A stretch of 31,169 bases of DNA from Sperchopsis tessellata (taxonomy: Eukaryota; Arthropoda; Insecta; Coleoptera; Hydrophilidae), in the NCBI GenBank assembly GCA_033557685.1, contig JAWQRN010000340.1:1-31169 (forward strand), read 5' to 3'. Position 1 is the first letter of the stretch. The number at the start of each line of letters is the position of its first letter. Made by a program: the position numbers and the translations under genes. Positions 1 to 10,490 of the stretch are shown piece after piece. The notes under the pieces were generated by a model. That model did not search any database and was not told where the DNA came from. It saw only the letters and a list, made by a program, of their open reading frames with translations.

Positions 1-2994
1 ATATATATATATATTTAGTACACTTTTGCCTGTATCGACAAATGTAAAAGCGTAAAATATTTAACTGATAAGAAACCCAACTATGTTGGTATGGTTTAGA
101 AAATGTAGTCTGGTATCACTCACGATAAATTAAAAGCTAACATAACAATTTGTTAAATTAAAGTGTGTAACTATGTAAATCAGTGCTTTGTTTAAACGAT
201 TTCCTACTTCTGTTTTAACTTAGGTGTAAATAGCTCTTATGAGCTAACATGTGAATATATAAATATTAATTATTTAAACTGTACTTATTGCTACCTTAGT
301 ACACAGCACTCAGTATGTAAAAGCTACCAAGTAAAATACTAGTAAAGAATGTGAACAATTTCAACTTTGTAATGATTAGAATAAATGTGGTCTTACGCAT
401 ATCAGATGTTTTGCCAGATTTAAAATGTACCGAATTAAGTAGCGCACAACATACATTTCAATGACTAAACATCAACGATACTGGAATTCAGCTCTACAAA
501 AGATTCTAGATTCAGCAGCTCTTACTTAATCATGGAATTACTTATAAGAGATCTAAGAGATTAAGAAGGAAGCACTTGCTGTATTTAAAAAGTAATGTAT
601 GAATGTTAGAATTTAGGAGTCCAAATAGTTTGTAATTATATATTACATTATTATGGCTGTTATGCCTTCTTGTTTATAAAACTAAATAAAGATTACTGAT
701 ACACCAAGTTTATAATGCCACAGCACATTTCACAATTTTGACTATGAACTAATTTACTTTGCGGAATTATTTCAGTTTATATCTATAATATACCTGATAA
801 TTCTAGAACATTCAATTCAATTCAAATATGTTAATATAAAAACAATATATGGAAAATTGTCTTCAGTGTCAGTGGGCCACGTGTACAGTTTCTATACAAT
901 TATCACATCAGAAATTTAAAACAAATTATATGTAATAAATTTACACGGTTCTCATCTATATGAAATATGGAACTTTCTAAATCAGTGCCAATGTATCGTC
1001 CATTAATGCACTCAGCCGTTGACGTATCATCGCTTACATGGTCTCTATACGTGGGTAGTAGATTTTTGTTATATGCTCATTAAATAATAGCCTATATATA
1101 CAATTTTTCGACAACAAATAGCAAAATGAATGATTTTTGTGGGAAGCTAGTTAAAGCAAGTTTTCAATAAATTGTCATAAGAACCTGACATCCTTTGACT
1201 TTTTTTACGTACCACGACTTATTGAATGGAAGCATTGGTGAGAAATGTATGCACGTAAATAACTACAGTGGATACAAATTACTAGTGTATAGTTTGTTAA
1301 CATAGAAATAAAGTGTTAGCCATTTATTTATAATGAATGAATGTTACGGAAGCAATGATTGTAAAAATATGGCATTCTGATCATTCTAAACGAATTCAAG
1401 ATTAATAATATAATGTATGGAACTACAACCTACTGTTTTAGTTTCTTAATATTCTTCTCACTTGATTTATGCATACATGATGGTACACATTTGACCGGAA
1501 GCTGATGATAGAAGGTACACAATCAATTAAAAGTGAATGCAACAATTTGTAAGACACAGAAACACTATTAAGTGCATACTATGTATCTCAAGGTTCAACG
1601 CATTTCCTGTTAGCAGTTTCACTCACAAAATAGAAAAGTTTAGCAGTTTCTAAATATTTTTATGAATAATGAAACATAAATAGCAAAGTAGTAGAATACA
1701 TTATTTGATATATGCTGATTTGAACAATACACAACTACAGAGTGATTATAAATTGGAAGTAGATACTTTAACCGGTGTTAGAGGAAGCTGAGCAGAAATG
1801 AAAATTCCTTCTTTAAGCTCAAGCTAGTAAATAGTTAAGGAAAAAACTGCTTCGAACATTGGAGTCGCTTAACGTATAATGTAGGCTTCATATCGAAACA
1901 TTTTACTCTGATATAACCTCTTCAGTGGGCTGTGCTATCTGTTATAAGGTTGTATCTCAAAGAATCATCAGAACCCTTATGTCTTAGTATTTTACCAAAT
2001 ATTATTACTTTTTTTGTGAGCTTACTATTAAAGGTAGACCTATATTTTAGGGATATTTTAACCTAGAGAGGTTTATCATTTGTTAAAAATCTGCTCGCAA
2101 TTTATAATCACCCTGTATAGTTTATTTTAGAAATAATAGTATTAGCTAAAATATTATCTTTCACATTAAAAAAATACCAAAAACTATTATCTTTCACTAT
2201 TACATCGCTTATAAGTTTTTATGAAAATATGGCAACGTATCGGTTCTACTGATGCAGTATCCCTTTGGGTTTTCGTCAGGAGTCATATACATCGCTGGTG
2301 GATTCATTGTCACTGTTACTATTAGTTTTAAGAAAAAGCTATAGTAAATATGTGTTATAAAAACAAAGAAAACAGGTTATGATTTCAGAGTGAATTTGAT
2401 ATAATTTATTATAAATGAAAAGAATTCATCTTATTCTTACAGTATGCTAATTATGGCCCAGGTAACATAAATTATATTTCATATAAATGTTGAAAAAGTA
2501 TATATACTTAATGGGAGGAATAAGCAAAATAAGAATTAATAGGTGGAGTCAATGATTTCTCGTCTTATATAAGCCAAACAGATTATCTAGTTTTCTACTA
2601 GGTATATAAATAAGACAGATGAAATGACATAATTTGGTTGTGATGGTGAATAACTATTTAAATAAGGTTTCAAGTGGCGATTATGTAGTAAATATATGTA
2701 CAAGAAAGCGATAGGGGGGGGGGTTAGCTACTGTAAATTTCTAAGTTACTGATGATAATAATTTCGATCCGCTTCTACATTTTTTATTTTTGTAATTTCA
2801 AGATTTCAGCTTCTTATATTACTGTTATAACTATATTTATTTAATTCTGTACGTAGAATTATGTGTTACACGACTATCTTCCAGAAAATTTCATTGCAGA
2901 ATCCAAGTGTATTAGTTATATCATTTTTCAGCAATAAGTCGCTAAAACATTGAAAACAAGGTCGTGGTAAAACAAATTCGTGTCTCTACATGAA
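1..2994. other. AT-rich stretch without a recognisable gene
   Basis: No reading frame, splice pattern or family motif could be supported here on either strand. The first 14 bases are an AT dinucleotide run, and a run of ten G occurs at about 2714-2723. A short hairpin at 2249-2279 is listed separately. Because a TLX terminal exon follows on the + strand, this is most simply intron or upstream flank of that gene. That is inference from position only. Confidence 0.5.
2249..2279. repeat. 31-nt hairpin-forming sequence, unassigned
   Basis: The arms CTGATG (2249-2254) and CGTCAG (2274-2279) pair with one G-T wobble, and CCC/GGG at 2261-2269 pair inside. Read on the minus strand it begins CTGACGA, which matches the CUGANGA half of a hammerhead ribozyme core. 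The GAAA half is not at the expected place. It may be the end of a dead retroelement, but no coding remnant is attached. Confidence 0.35.
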
Positions 2995-3006
2995 CAGTTA
3001 GGGTGG

Positions 3007-3288
3007 TTTGTTTATTTGTTTATTTAACGTCGGCCTATTTCCGCTGCTAGGCTCCTTCACCTGGCAATGTTGTCGTATCCAGTGTTCCAACTGGAATTGG
3101 GTTTTTTTACGTGCACATGGTTTTCATTTACCGACATTACTCGGGACCCACCGCTTAACGTCCCTCCCGGAAGACGAGCACTGCAAAGACTTTTCTCTAA
3201 TAACAAAAAGCCGACCGCCTTTTAGGACTAGAACCCGAGACTCCACGCTTAGTAGCCTATAACTTAGCCATTGAGCTACGAGATGGCT
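3007..3288 (-). mobile_element. tRNA-derived SINE, minus orientation
   Basis: Read on the minus strand, the element starts with a tRNA-like head holding a pol III box A (TAGCTCAATGG) and box B (GGGTTCTAGTCC). A body of about 200 bp follows, and it ends in an AAATAAACAAATAAAC-type tail. It is flanked by a perfect 12-bp target-site duplication, CAGTTAGGGTGG, at 2995-3006 and 3289-3300. The same family occurs on the + strand at 29242-29550 with the same head, body and tail. SINEs are transcribed by pol III and copied by a partner LINE. The 84-codon open frame inside it is not a gene. Confidence 0.9.
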
Positions 3289-3300
3289 CAGTTAGGGTGG

Positions 3301-6300
3301 ACACGTTTCAATTTAAAAAATGGATTTAAAAAAGTGATTAAACCATCTTGCAAAATATTTATAGGGCAAATTACTGTAATTCAATTTTAATAATAAAGCA
3401 TTTGTCAACATGTGAAATAAATAAGTATTATTTAATCCAAATAAAATTTTACAATAACATATGCGTAATATAACAACAATGTAGGTTGGTAATAAAAATA
3501 TTTTTAAAATAAATTACTTCCATTTATATAACTGACATCCATATGATTTCCAGTAATGGATCGGTATAATATATAACCTTAAAATGCTTGTTCCTTTAAT
3601 GTAGAATATAAAAAAACGTGTCAAATTCCATCAATTCAACAATATTTTGCTGGTGCAACAGATAGTGTTGGTCTTTTGTTATAAGAATAAGTTCCTGCAA
3701 CTAATTTAAAGTACGAGTAAATTAATACAAAAAAACAATTACGCAGAATGATTAACACGTTTCAGTGTCTTAATTGAAATGAAGGAAATGTAATAGCTAC
3801 TATAAATTATTTAAGATTTCTTCCGAAGAAAGAGGGATAGCGAGTTGGCTGCAAATATACTGAGACGTGTGAATAATTTCAGCAGGAGTGTCTCCTGGAG
3901 AACAGAGTTGAAATATTGGGGGTTAGATGAATTACAGGCAGAATCACTTCGGGTTGGCGATGTAGAAAATCAGAATACTTCCGGTGGTGACTAGATGGGT
4001 CCAGCAGGGGGCAACTTGACTGTCGGTTTGACACCCTAAAAGCTATTATATTATTCAGTAGCCGACAGAACAATTCTCTCAATAATTCAGAGAGACACAG
4101 GTCTAGTGTTTAGAAGTTTAAATATTCAAGGGTGTAGTCGACGATCTAAACTATGGACTTGTTAACTTTTCACCTTTTACCAACCGAATAGCAATATAGT
4201 ACAAACGGTCGCACAAAATCAAATGAATAAATTTGCAGTGCGTTTAGCAAATTGATCAAGTGGGACTTCCTAAGGAATTGTTTTCATTTTTTTTTCCTGA
4301 AATGGTGCTTGTAAAGGTCCTTCAGGGCACACGTTTCAGTAACATATTGGCTCTCTTAATAAAACGAAATCACCAAGTCACTTTTTACAATTTTCATGTA
4401 ATGCCCAAATATTATGCGGGAGATACACTTAAATGCCAATAATAAAAAATAAAGGAATAATACTCAATTAATCGTTCACAGTTTCTCTTATATGAACATT
4501 GGTTGAAATTTTCGTTGAAATAAAAAAATATCGTGCTTATCGTATTAATCAACTTTAGGATATTAGGATAATGTAATTACGGCAGCATCTACAAATTTAC
4601 AAATTATATATGTAAATCGAATATAAAAAATAATAAGAACAAATACCTTGCATTGTTGGTTAATAGTATAAATAATCTCCACCGACCACTCCTTTAAATT
4701 AGTTTCTTAAGGACCATAATCCAAAACGCTGTCAAGCTAAAATGTTCAAATATGCTTAAAAATAAAAAAAAAACAGCTCCTCAATTTATAGCGAAATCTA
4801 AATTATATAGAATTTACTTTCATGATTATAAGAATAACTGCTTGGAAGTAGAAACTAATGAAATAACATACATTACGGTACCTATACAAAAAAAAAGATG
4901 TTGCCACTATTGTGGATAATATTGAAATGTCGACCAACCTTGAAAAATATGCAAAGAAATTAACAATATGGCATAAACTAGTTACACATAATGTATATGA
5001 AACCTACTGACATAAATATAAGTGGACTGGTCATAGTATTGACAACCTGTAATAATTTGACATAAGTAATACAATATAAAAACTGTAGAAAACGAAGTAC
5101 ATAGTAAGGAAATTTTATTAGTTACAGTTTAATGTTATAATTATTCATATACCATGGTACATGCATAATGATAATATGTTGTCTCTAAAATGCAACATAA
5201 TGAGAATTCAAAGTGAGAACTATAAAGCAGAGCGGTATAGTGAAGCAATTGTTGCTGATAGTGCGGATAGACGCTGCCATTGACACTTGCTCAATACTTA
5301 TGTTTACTATATATATATTTAGAAATACTATTTGAGACTGAAGTATCAAAGGTATTGCTGCAAATATGTACGATTACAATGAACTTTATATCAGATTAGG
5401 GATACTGACATTTGGAAAACAGCCTAAATATGTATACGTAAGAAACTTATAAATTATATTCCTGGAGGTTTATTCTTTGTTAAATTGACGTATTCATGTG
5501 AAACTTTCAAAGTGTTTTGATCACTATTGGCCTCCGAATGCATATAACAATGACAATATATTGCCATTAATACAAATGAAAAGCACAAATAATTGAAATA
5601 ATACGGAGACTAGAGTTACCACTATCTTGATATCTCCAGTAATACTCAGAACCTCGTAGTGTGGAGGGTTTTTATATTTATTGACATTTTTTTTTAAATT
5701 CAATAAAAATAAATTATGTATCCTTCATGCCAATTAATAAAAATATGAAATAATTGTTGTCTATATTCTGTACTATATGAAACGATTTGTGTATGTTATG
5801 TTCACCAATAGTTTTTAAACATTAGCAAATATTAACCTCAATATTTTTTCCACCTATCTATAAAAGAAAAGACATATAGGTGCCATTAACCAAATTGTAT
5901 TTTTCTACATAACTCCTTTCGATACCTACGTAGTTATTCCATATATATTCAAGCTCTCTCATGTCCTCCTTCAACAGAAACATAGGCTATTCACGCACAG
6001 CAGAGTGGCTTTCAGGTGTTATTTGTTTTTTTCAGACATAAAATGTTCTGGAAATGTTAGAAAAGGCCTTGTATTCTTCTGCCATTTCTTTATTAGTACA
6101 TCAAACCTCGTACATTTGACTACATTGATAACAATCTCTTCTAGAACGTTTTTTGAGCTAAATAATTATTTCTTAACAGTATATGTATTGATGAAATTAT
6201 TTTTGACTACCAGTAACTTGTATGGGATAGTCTCTTCATCATAAAATGTTTAAATTTCAACATCTACCAAAAACGGGTTACACTTTTGTAACTATTATGA

Positions 6301-7160
6301 TTTTGAAACTGGAGAGTAAACATATCAATACTTACCTTTCCGAAACATTAATCGCACCTATCATTCGAAGTACTGCATAAGCAATATGTTTTGGGATACT
6401 TTGATTAATGATAAAAAATACTTAATATCACTAAACCCTTTTCGCTGTATATAATTGTGTAGTACTCTTTGTATTGTGTAGTCAAACATATAAACGAACC
6501 AATAATAAACTATAAATTATGTTGAGGCTTCGATCAAAATATATATAAAAACTCTGACAGATACTTACTTAAAAATAGTATAGGACCTACCCTAGTTTAA
6601 GTTTTGATAGCAATAACAGGCTACCTACTAGATATTTTCGCTTTTATTATCTGGTTCCCTTAAGTTGTATACAGTAAGACACATTTAGCGTATCCGATCG
6701 TTGGAACCGCCCACGCGTTGCGCAGAAACTGCGGTCCGATGAGCGAACGAACTCTGTTTCTACTTTATATTGCATTTATAAATCGTAGACAGTATCACCC
6801 CCATGGGCCACGATAAATATGTATTTAATTGACACTACGTGTCTTGTAGATAGTTATGCTGCTATTTACAAATACAAAGCTAATGCGAACTGAAATGCTG
6901 AATATGTTTCAAATTTGTTACCCACGTATTAAAATAGAAACTAGATCTACAAACCTTTCAAATGATATTATTTCCACCTATACAATTGTGTATGGGTTGA
7001 ATGTCTAAAGGTAAGCACTCGTTTGTGTGGAGGTTATGACTGTATATGAAGTGAATTTTTTTTTAAATATAGAACCCTTAATTCGTTACCATAAACACTC
7101 TTTACCTATTATTATGAATATATAAAAATTAAATTCTCAAATCTTATACAAGAATAAAAT
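3301..7160. other. Probable intron or upstream flank of the TLX gene
   Basis: About 3.9 kb of AT-rich sequence with no supported exon. I looked for the homeobox (the WFQNRR coding pattern) on the + strand and did not see it. Open frames at 3879-4082 (-), 4260-4442 (+) and 6005-6244 (+) show no family motif and have the AT-rich composition of random frames. A locally GC-richer patch lies at about 6690-6755 with no visible function. It is probably intronic because the next coding exon needs an upstream exon. Confidence 0.5.
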
Positions 7161-7188
7161 GACTAATATTCTTGTTAATTTGTTCCAG
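7161..7188 (+). other. Splice branch-point candidate and 3' splice acceptor
   Basis: GACTAAT at 7161-7167 is a good branch-point match. A T-rich tract and TTGTTCCAG, with AG at 7187-7188, follow. The homology to TLX proteins begins exactly after this AG. The exon supplies the third base of the first arginine codon, so the intron splits that codon after its second base. Confidence 0.8.
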
Positions 7189-7405
7189 ACGGCAAACTGC
7201 AGAAGAAAGGGAAGCAGAACGACAAGCGGCGAATAGACTGATGTTATCTTTACAAGCTGAAGCTCTAAGTAAAGGGTACATGACGGAAGGTCCTCCCCCA
7301 GCCGCACCCCCTAGCGATACAGCTCTGAGTGCCCTTCAAAATCTACAACCTTGGGCGGGCCCTTATAATACACCGCAACCGGCTTTAGCGGAGTCGATGT
7401 GCTAA
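7189..7405 (+). CDS. TLX: TLX/C15-clawless homeobox protein, last coding exon (partial gene)
   Basis: The exon encodes 71 whole codons after a split arginine codon and ends in TAA at 7403-7405. It starts RRQTAEEREAERQ, then ANRLMLSLQAEAL: the last residues of the homeodomain (positions 57-60) plus the basic-acidic helix that follows in vertebrate TLX1/2/3. Further on it carries ALQNLQPW, the conserved C-terminal signature of TLX proteins. TLX proteins are nuclear sequence-specific transcription factors; the fly orthologue C15/clawless patterns distal leg, and vertebrate TLX genes act in neuron and spleen development. Between the two conserved blocks is a proline-rich linker (EGPPPAAPPSDTA), and the tail after LQPW (AGPYNTPQPALAESMC) differs from the vertebrate tail as I recall it. 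The DNA-contacting part of the homeodomain must be in exons left of this window. Codon use is less AT-biased than its surroundings, as expected for a real exon. Confidence 0.93.
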
Positions 7406-7770
7406 TAAATATTGAAGTGATCTTGGAAAACGAACAAAAGCTCTCGTCAGGTGATACTCAAACAGATGGAGAGACTCTAGAACAGTTTCAACTCGAAAGT
7501 TTATAGTGCAATAGTTAATTTGAAAATAAGCATTGCATATTTAATATATTTTATTTTTCTTTTTTTTTCTTTCTTGTCGCGTTAAAGAATATGTATAGAG
7601 AAAGCCGTACTGAACAAATCTGTTCTCTTTTTTCTACTTTTACTTTATTTTAAAGTAGTGTGATCTATGTATATTGAATTATATAATTGTAGATATTAAT
7701 GAGTCTTATTATATGATATGCGTTAGAAAATAGTATAAGTTAAATAAAATGTACATTACATCTTATAAAA
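7406..7770 (+). other. TLX 3' UTR with poly(A) signal
   Basis: About 360 nt of T-rich sequence follow the stop codon. AATAAA at 7743-7748 is the best poly(A) signal, with cleavage expected near 7760-7775. A second AATAAA overlaps the stop codon at 7404-7409 but would give almost no UTR. TGTAGATA at 7688-7695 matches the Pumilio-type UGUANAUA consensus, which is suggestive only. Transposon sequence begins at about 7998, just beyond the predicted end of the transcript. Confidence 0.65.
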
Positions 7771-7997
7771 TAGTTTTTATTTTTATCCTTATCACGTATA
7801 TAATTTAAATTACCTATAGCAGTCTAGAATAGAAATAAAAATAAATTTACAGGTCATATGAATAGAAAAAGAAAACTTCATTGCCCAATGAATTATATCG
7901 ATATTACCAAGCTGGATGCGTTACAAATTTACTGAAAATCAGAGCACATTTTTAAGAACATATAGAATTCATTAAAATAAGAATGCAGTTATTAAAT

Positions 7998-8094
7998 ATA
8001 ATAGACTTCCACGGCTATTATCTATATGAATGTTTCTTTCGTGTAGAGGCTCTAATATGTGCCGACATTTCGTCCACTATTGGAAGGGACAAGG
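7998..8094 (+). repeat. PLE-type terminal repeat, copy A
   Basis: The segment reads AGACTTCCACGG, a TATTATCT-ATGAATG block, GTAGAGGCTCTAATATGTGC, then CGACATTTCGTCC and AAGGGACAAG. Related sequences occur at 19280-19374 (+), 25982-26088 (+) and 27771-27846 (-). On the opposite strand it contains GGACGAAATGTC, which resembles the GAAA half of the hammerhead ribozymes known from Penelope-like element terminal repeats. The CUGANGA half is not clearly present. PLE coding remnants follow directly, which supports the assignment. Confidence 0.6.
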
Positions 8095-8119
8095 GAGGGA
8101 TGTTAAGATTGAAGTCAAT

Positions 8120-8330
8120 GCACTGATCCAGACTCGGCCAGATCATTCTTATTTAGTCAAGGATTGGAGTGGGGGATGTACATTAGGGAAAAGTCGTTTA
8201 ATTCGGACGGTTGTTATCGAGTGCAGGAGGAGATAATCGAGCGAGGGGGTCCTCTGAGCGATGAGAAGCAGAAAACCATCGTCCCTATTAATATTGTTGG
8301 GGCTATTATAAACTGCAATAGTTTTTCTGT
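8120..8330 (+). pseudogene. Penelope-like element, extreme C-terminal fragment
   Basis: One frame reads PDHSYLVKDW, and after a frame change MYIREKSFNSDGCYRVQEEI. This resembles the last conserved block of PLE polyproteins after the GIY-YIG domain (an EAxYIRE...NxDGGYxL pattern). A diverged copy of the same DNA is at 20330-20520. It lies directly next to a minus-strand GIY-YIG fragment encoding the preceding part of the protein, so the two neighbouring parts of one protein now face each other. It is non-functional. Confidence 0.5.
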
Positions 8331-8344
8331 ATTTTTTTTGGGAA

Positions 8345-8498
8345 AATAAGAAGGCTCTTGAGCCAAGATTTCAGTATCTTGGTACGTGGTATGACCTGTT
8401 TCATGGCTATATTCAGCCACAGCTGATTGATTAATATGACCAAGACGAGTACAGCCTCTTCTGCATGATATCACATATAAGTGTCTATTGTCTAACAT
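8345..8498 (-). pseudogene. Penelope-like element GIY-YIG endonuclease, C-terminal part
   Basis: The minus-strand frame contains CTRLGHINQSAVAEYSHETG and then YQDTEILAQEPSYF. This is the typical SAVAEH...TGH...F/Y-ENT-VLA block that ends the GIY-YIG endonuclease domain of PLEs. PLE endonucleases nick target DNA for reverse transcription. Only about 50 residues remain; the GIY-YIG motifs themselves are missing. The orientation is opposite to the PLE reverse transcriptase that starts at 8488. Confidence 0.7.
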
Positions 8499-8770
8499 TA
8501 CATCAAAAACGGAGGAATTGGTTACGTGTCACATCAAAAGATCTACCCTTGATCTACAAGGACAGAAGAATATCATTCCCCACGATTCTCGAATCCCTCG
8601 TTTATATGGTCTACCTAAGGTACAGAAACCTTTGATACCTCTTCGACCGATTGTCTGTGCAATAGGGACTCCCACATAAAAATTGGCATAATTGATCACC
8701 CCGTTAACACCCCGCAAATTAGTAGGATGATCTGAATCCTACATACGAAACTTTCGAGTCCCTTTCACCC
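8488..8770 (+). pseudogene. Penelope-like element reverse transcriptase, N-terminal part
   Basis: The frame has PRLYGLPKVQKPLIPLRPIV and then AIGTPT, the hallmark PLE reverse-transcriptase motif (RxYGLPKxHKxxxPLRPIVSxxGSPT). After an in-frame stop it continues with LITPLTP and SESYIRNF, matching the next PLE block (LAKxLxPLxG...SESxIxNS). The reading frame then ends and about 1 kb of unrelated sequence follows before the rest of the enzyme. PLE reverse transcriptases are related to telomerase. This copy is broken. Confidence 0.85.
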
Positions 8771-9136
8771 CAGTATACCTGTTGATACTTAAACGGCTCG
8801 AAGAAACGAAGTGTCGAGATTTATCCGGTTAAAAGTATCAAAATGTTGGTACTTATTCGGCTTGAATTAAATTTTTGTTAATTATACGAGCAAAGGAGCA
8901 AAATGTTGGATATGTAAGAGTTTATTTCGGAGAGCCAATGTGAAGTGTACATATAATGGCGCTGATTCTGCCTCGTGTAAATAGATCTAACTTTCTTCTA
9001 TGTAACCGCGAGTAAATATTTTCGCTTATCTTAATTACAATATCTGCAGACATGTATACATATGGGTTCCAATAACTGCAGACGTATCTGTATGGGCTTC
9101 TCTTCTCCTGATTTGTATAAGGGACGTATTACGAAT

Positions 9137-9216
9137 GGTATATGTGGATGAAATCGAAATGGTATATGAGGATGATATAGTATTGGTATATGTGGATGAA
9201 AAAGGATGGGTATGAA
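9137..9216 (+). repeat. 24-bp minisatellite, 3.3 copies
   Basis: Units at 9137-9160, 9161-9184 and 9185-9208, plus a partial fourth, each start GGTATATG(T/A)GGATGA. The units are diverged only in their last ten bases. The opposite strand translates into a Ser/Thr/Tyr-rich pseudo-repeat of no significance. Confidence 0.85.
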
Positions 9217-9332
9217 TGTTTTCACACAATATCTTATTTTCACAACTAATGCTTATAAGGTACGTACAATTAACTTCGTGTAGTCGAACTTCAAGACACT
9301 TATATAGTGTTTAGTGAATTTAAATTATTTAA

Positions 9333-9466
9333 CAGTGTGACCAAAATTACGTAAACACTGTGCCCTAGATATGAACTTTTGTTTTTACGACTATAAAAAA
9401 AAACTATGGAAAGTTTGAAAAATTTGCACTTTTCAACGCTATGGCCAAAAGTACGTCGACACTGTG
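9333..9466 (+). mobile_element. Possible Tc1/mariner-like terminal motif, two direct copies
   Basis: CAGTGTGACCAAAATTACGT at 9333-9352 runs on into AAACACTGTG. A second copy, ATGGCCAAAAGTACGTCGAC followed by ACTGTG, lies 104 bp further on (9441-9466). This pattern resembles the inverted-repeat ends of Tc1-like transposons. No transposase and no matching inverted end are visible in the window, so this is at most a solo end or a MITE remnant. Confidence 0.4.
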
Positions 9467-9739
9467 AGATAGAATATGAGAACTGTTCTGTTCAAGAATT
9501 TAAGATGAACTATCGTGTTTGTGAGCTCATGATAAACTGTATCTTTTGAAGACCGATGCATAATTACCCCAAACCTCTTCTTCCTGTTATCTGTCTTGGA
9601 ACTACCCACACTTCAAAGGAGAAAGTCTGATGGTAGATAATAGGTCCAAGCAAGTACCTCGACAGATGCAGGTTTATACAAATGTAACCCGTGGCAAATT
9701 TAGGCATCACAATATGTGTATTTAAAGTGTAGGTAACTG

Positions 9740-10490
9740 AGAATTGGAGTAAATGATACCCGAGGAAAATGTTATTATCATCATCAGCGATCTACTGTTA
9801 GGGAAGGGTTTATCTCGAGACATTGCGGTGTTGACAGAGGTTTATCTGAGGTCCAATTATTTACGATTTCGGAACCATTTTTACGAACAAACATCTGGAG
9901 TTGCCATGGGTTCCCTGTATTCCCAATAATTTTATGAAAAAAAATTGAACAATTACATTATCATCCTCCGATATAAAGCCCTAATGCTAGTTCAATTACG
10001 TGGATGATACGTTTGTTATATGGTCCTGTGAGTGGCACTAAATGCATTCTTAGATCACGTAAACTCCCAACACCCCAGTAATCGTTTTACGATGGAAATT
10101 GTGTTATCAGGCTTCCGTCTTTTCTTAGATGTATTAGTGAAACGTAGTTCAGATCACATCATTACCACTGTCAGAATATGTCTGTGATTAATTCTCTTGT
10201 ACAGCGTGCTTTCAAGCTGTGTGACACAACTCAACTTTCCCAGGAGTTGCGCACTGTCACCGATGTTATTTTATCCAATGTATATACTTTTTCAGATATC
10301 AAACGGTCAATAAAACATTTCAGGAATCCATCCATCGCTGTCAAATATTCTGCTGAGGTGAAAGCAACAGATTATCTACCATTCGTCAAGAATTCGACTG
10401 ACAAAATTTCCTACATATAAGAAAAATTGATACCAAAACAGTATTCTCCCCAATCCAAAAGATTTTACAAGTTCTCCCTTTTTTCACAGC
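9740..10490 (+). pseudogene. Penelope-like element reverse transcriptase, catalytic and thumb part
   Basis: Several frames, broken by shifts and stops, together give the second half of a PLE reverse transcriptase. In order they are LRSNYLRFRNHFYEQTSGVA with AMGS (9865-9915); the intact catalytic motif YVDDTFVIW (9997-10023); FLDHVNSQHP...RFTMEI; FRLFLDVLV; and then the longest open piece (10178-10420) with LVQRAFKLCDT, the RT-to-endonuclease connection, and YLPFVKNSTDKIS. The last recognisable residues (KTVFSPIQKILQVLPF) are in the next frame, after which a GIY-YIG domain would be expected. The domain is absent here, although its end is found reversed at 8345-8498. The catalytic aspartates YVDD are kept, but the gene is dead. 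It belongs with the fragment at 8488-8770. Confidence 0.85.

Larger units (their letters stand above)
8771..9739. other. Sequence splitting the PLE reverse transcriptase
   Basis: About 1 kb with no PLE protein match, lying where the middle of the reverse transcriptase (including the first catalytic-aspartate region) should be. It contains a 24-bp minisatellite (9137-9216) and two Tc1/mariner-like end motifs (9333-9362 and 9438-9466), so it is best explained as later insertions plus loss of PLE sequence. The open frames at 9031-9243 (-) come from the minisatellite. Confidence 0.6.

Noticed and set aside
3008..3262. 84-codon open frame on the + strand
   Set aside because: It lies wholly within the antisense strand of a SINE.
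3879..4082. 67-codon minus-strand frame
   Set aside because: No domain, no splice or start context, and no repeat relationship found in the window.
9031..9243. Two overlapping minus-strand frames with Pro/His/Ser/Thr repeats
   Set aside because: The periodicity comes from the 24-bp minisatellite.
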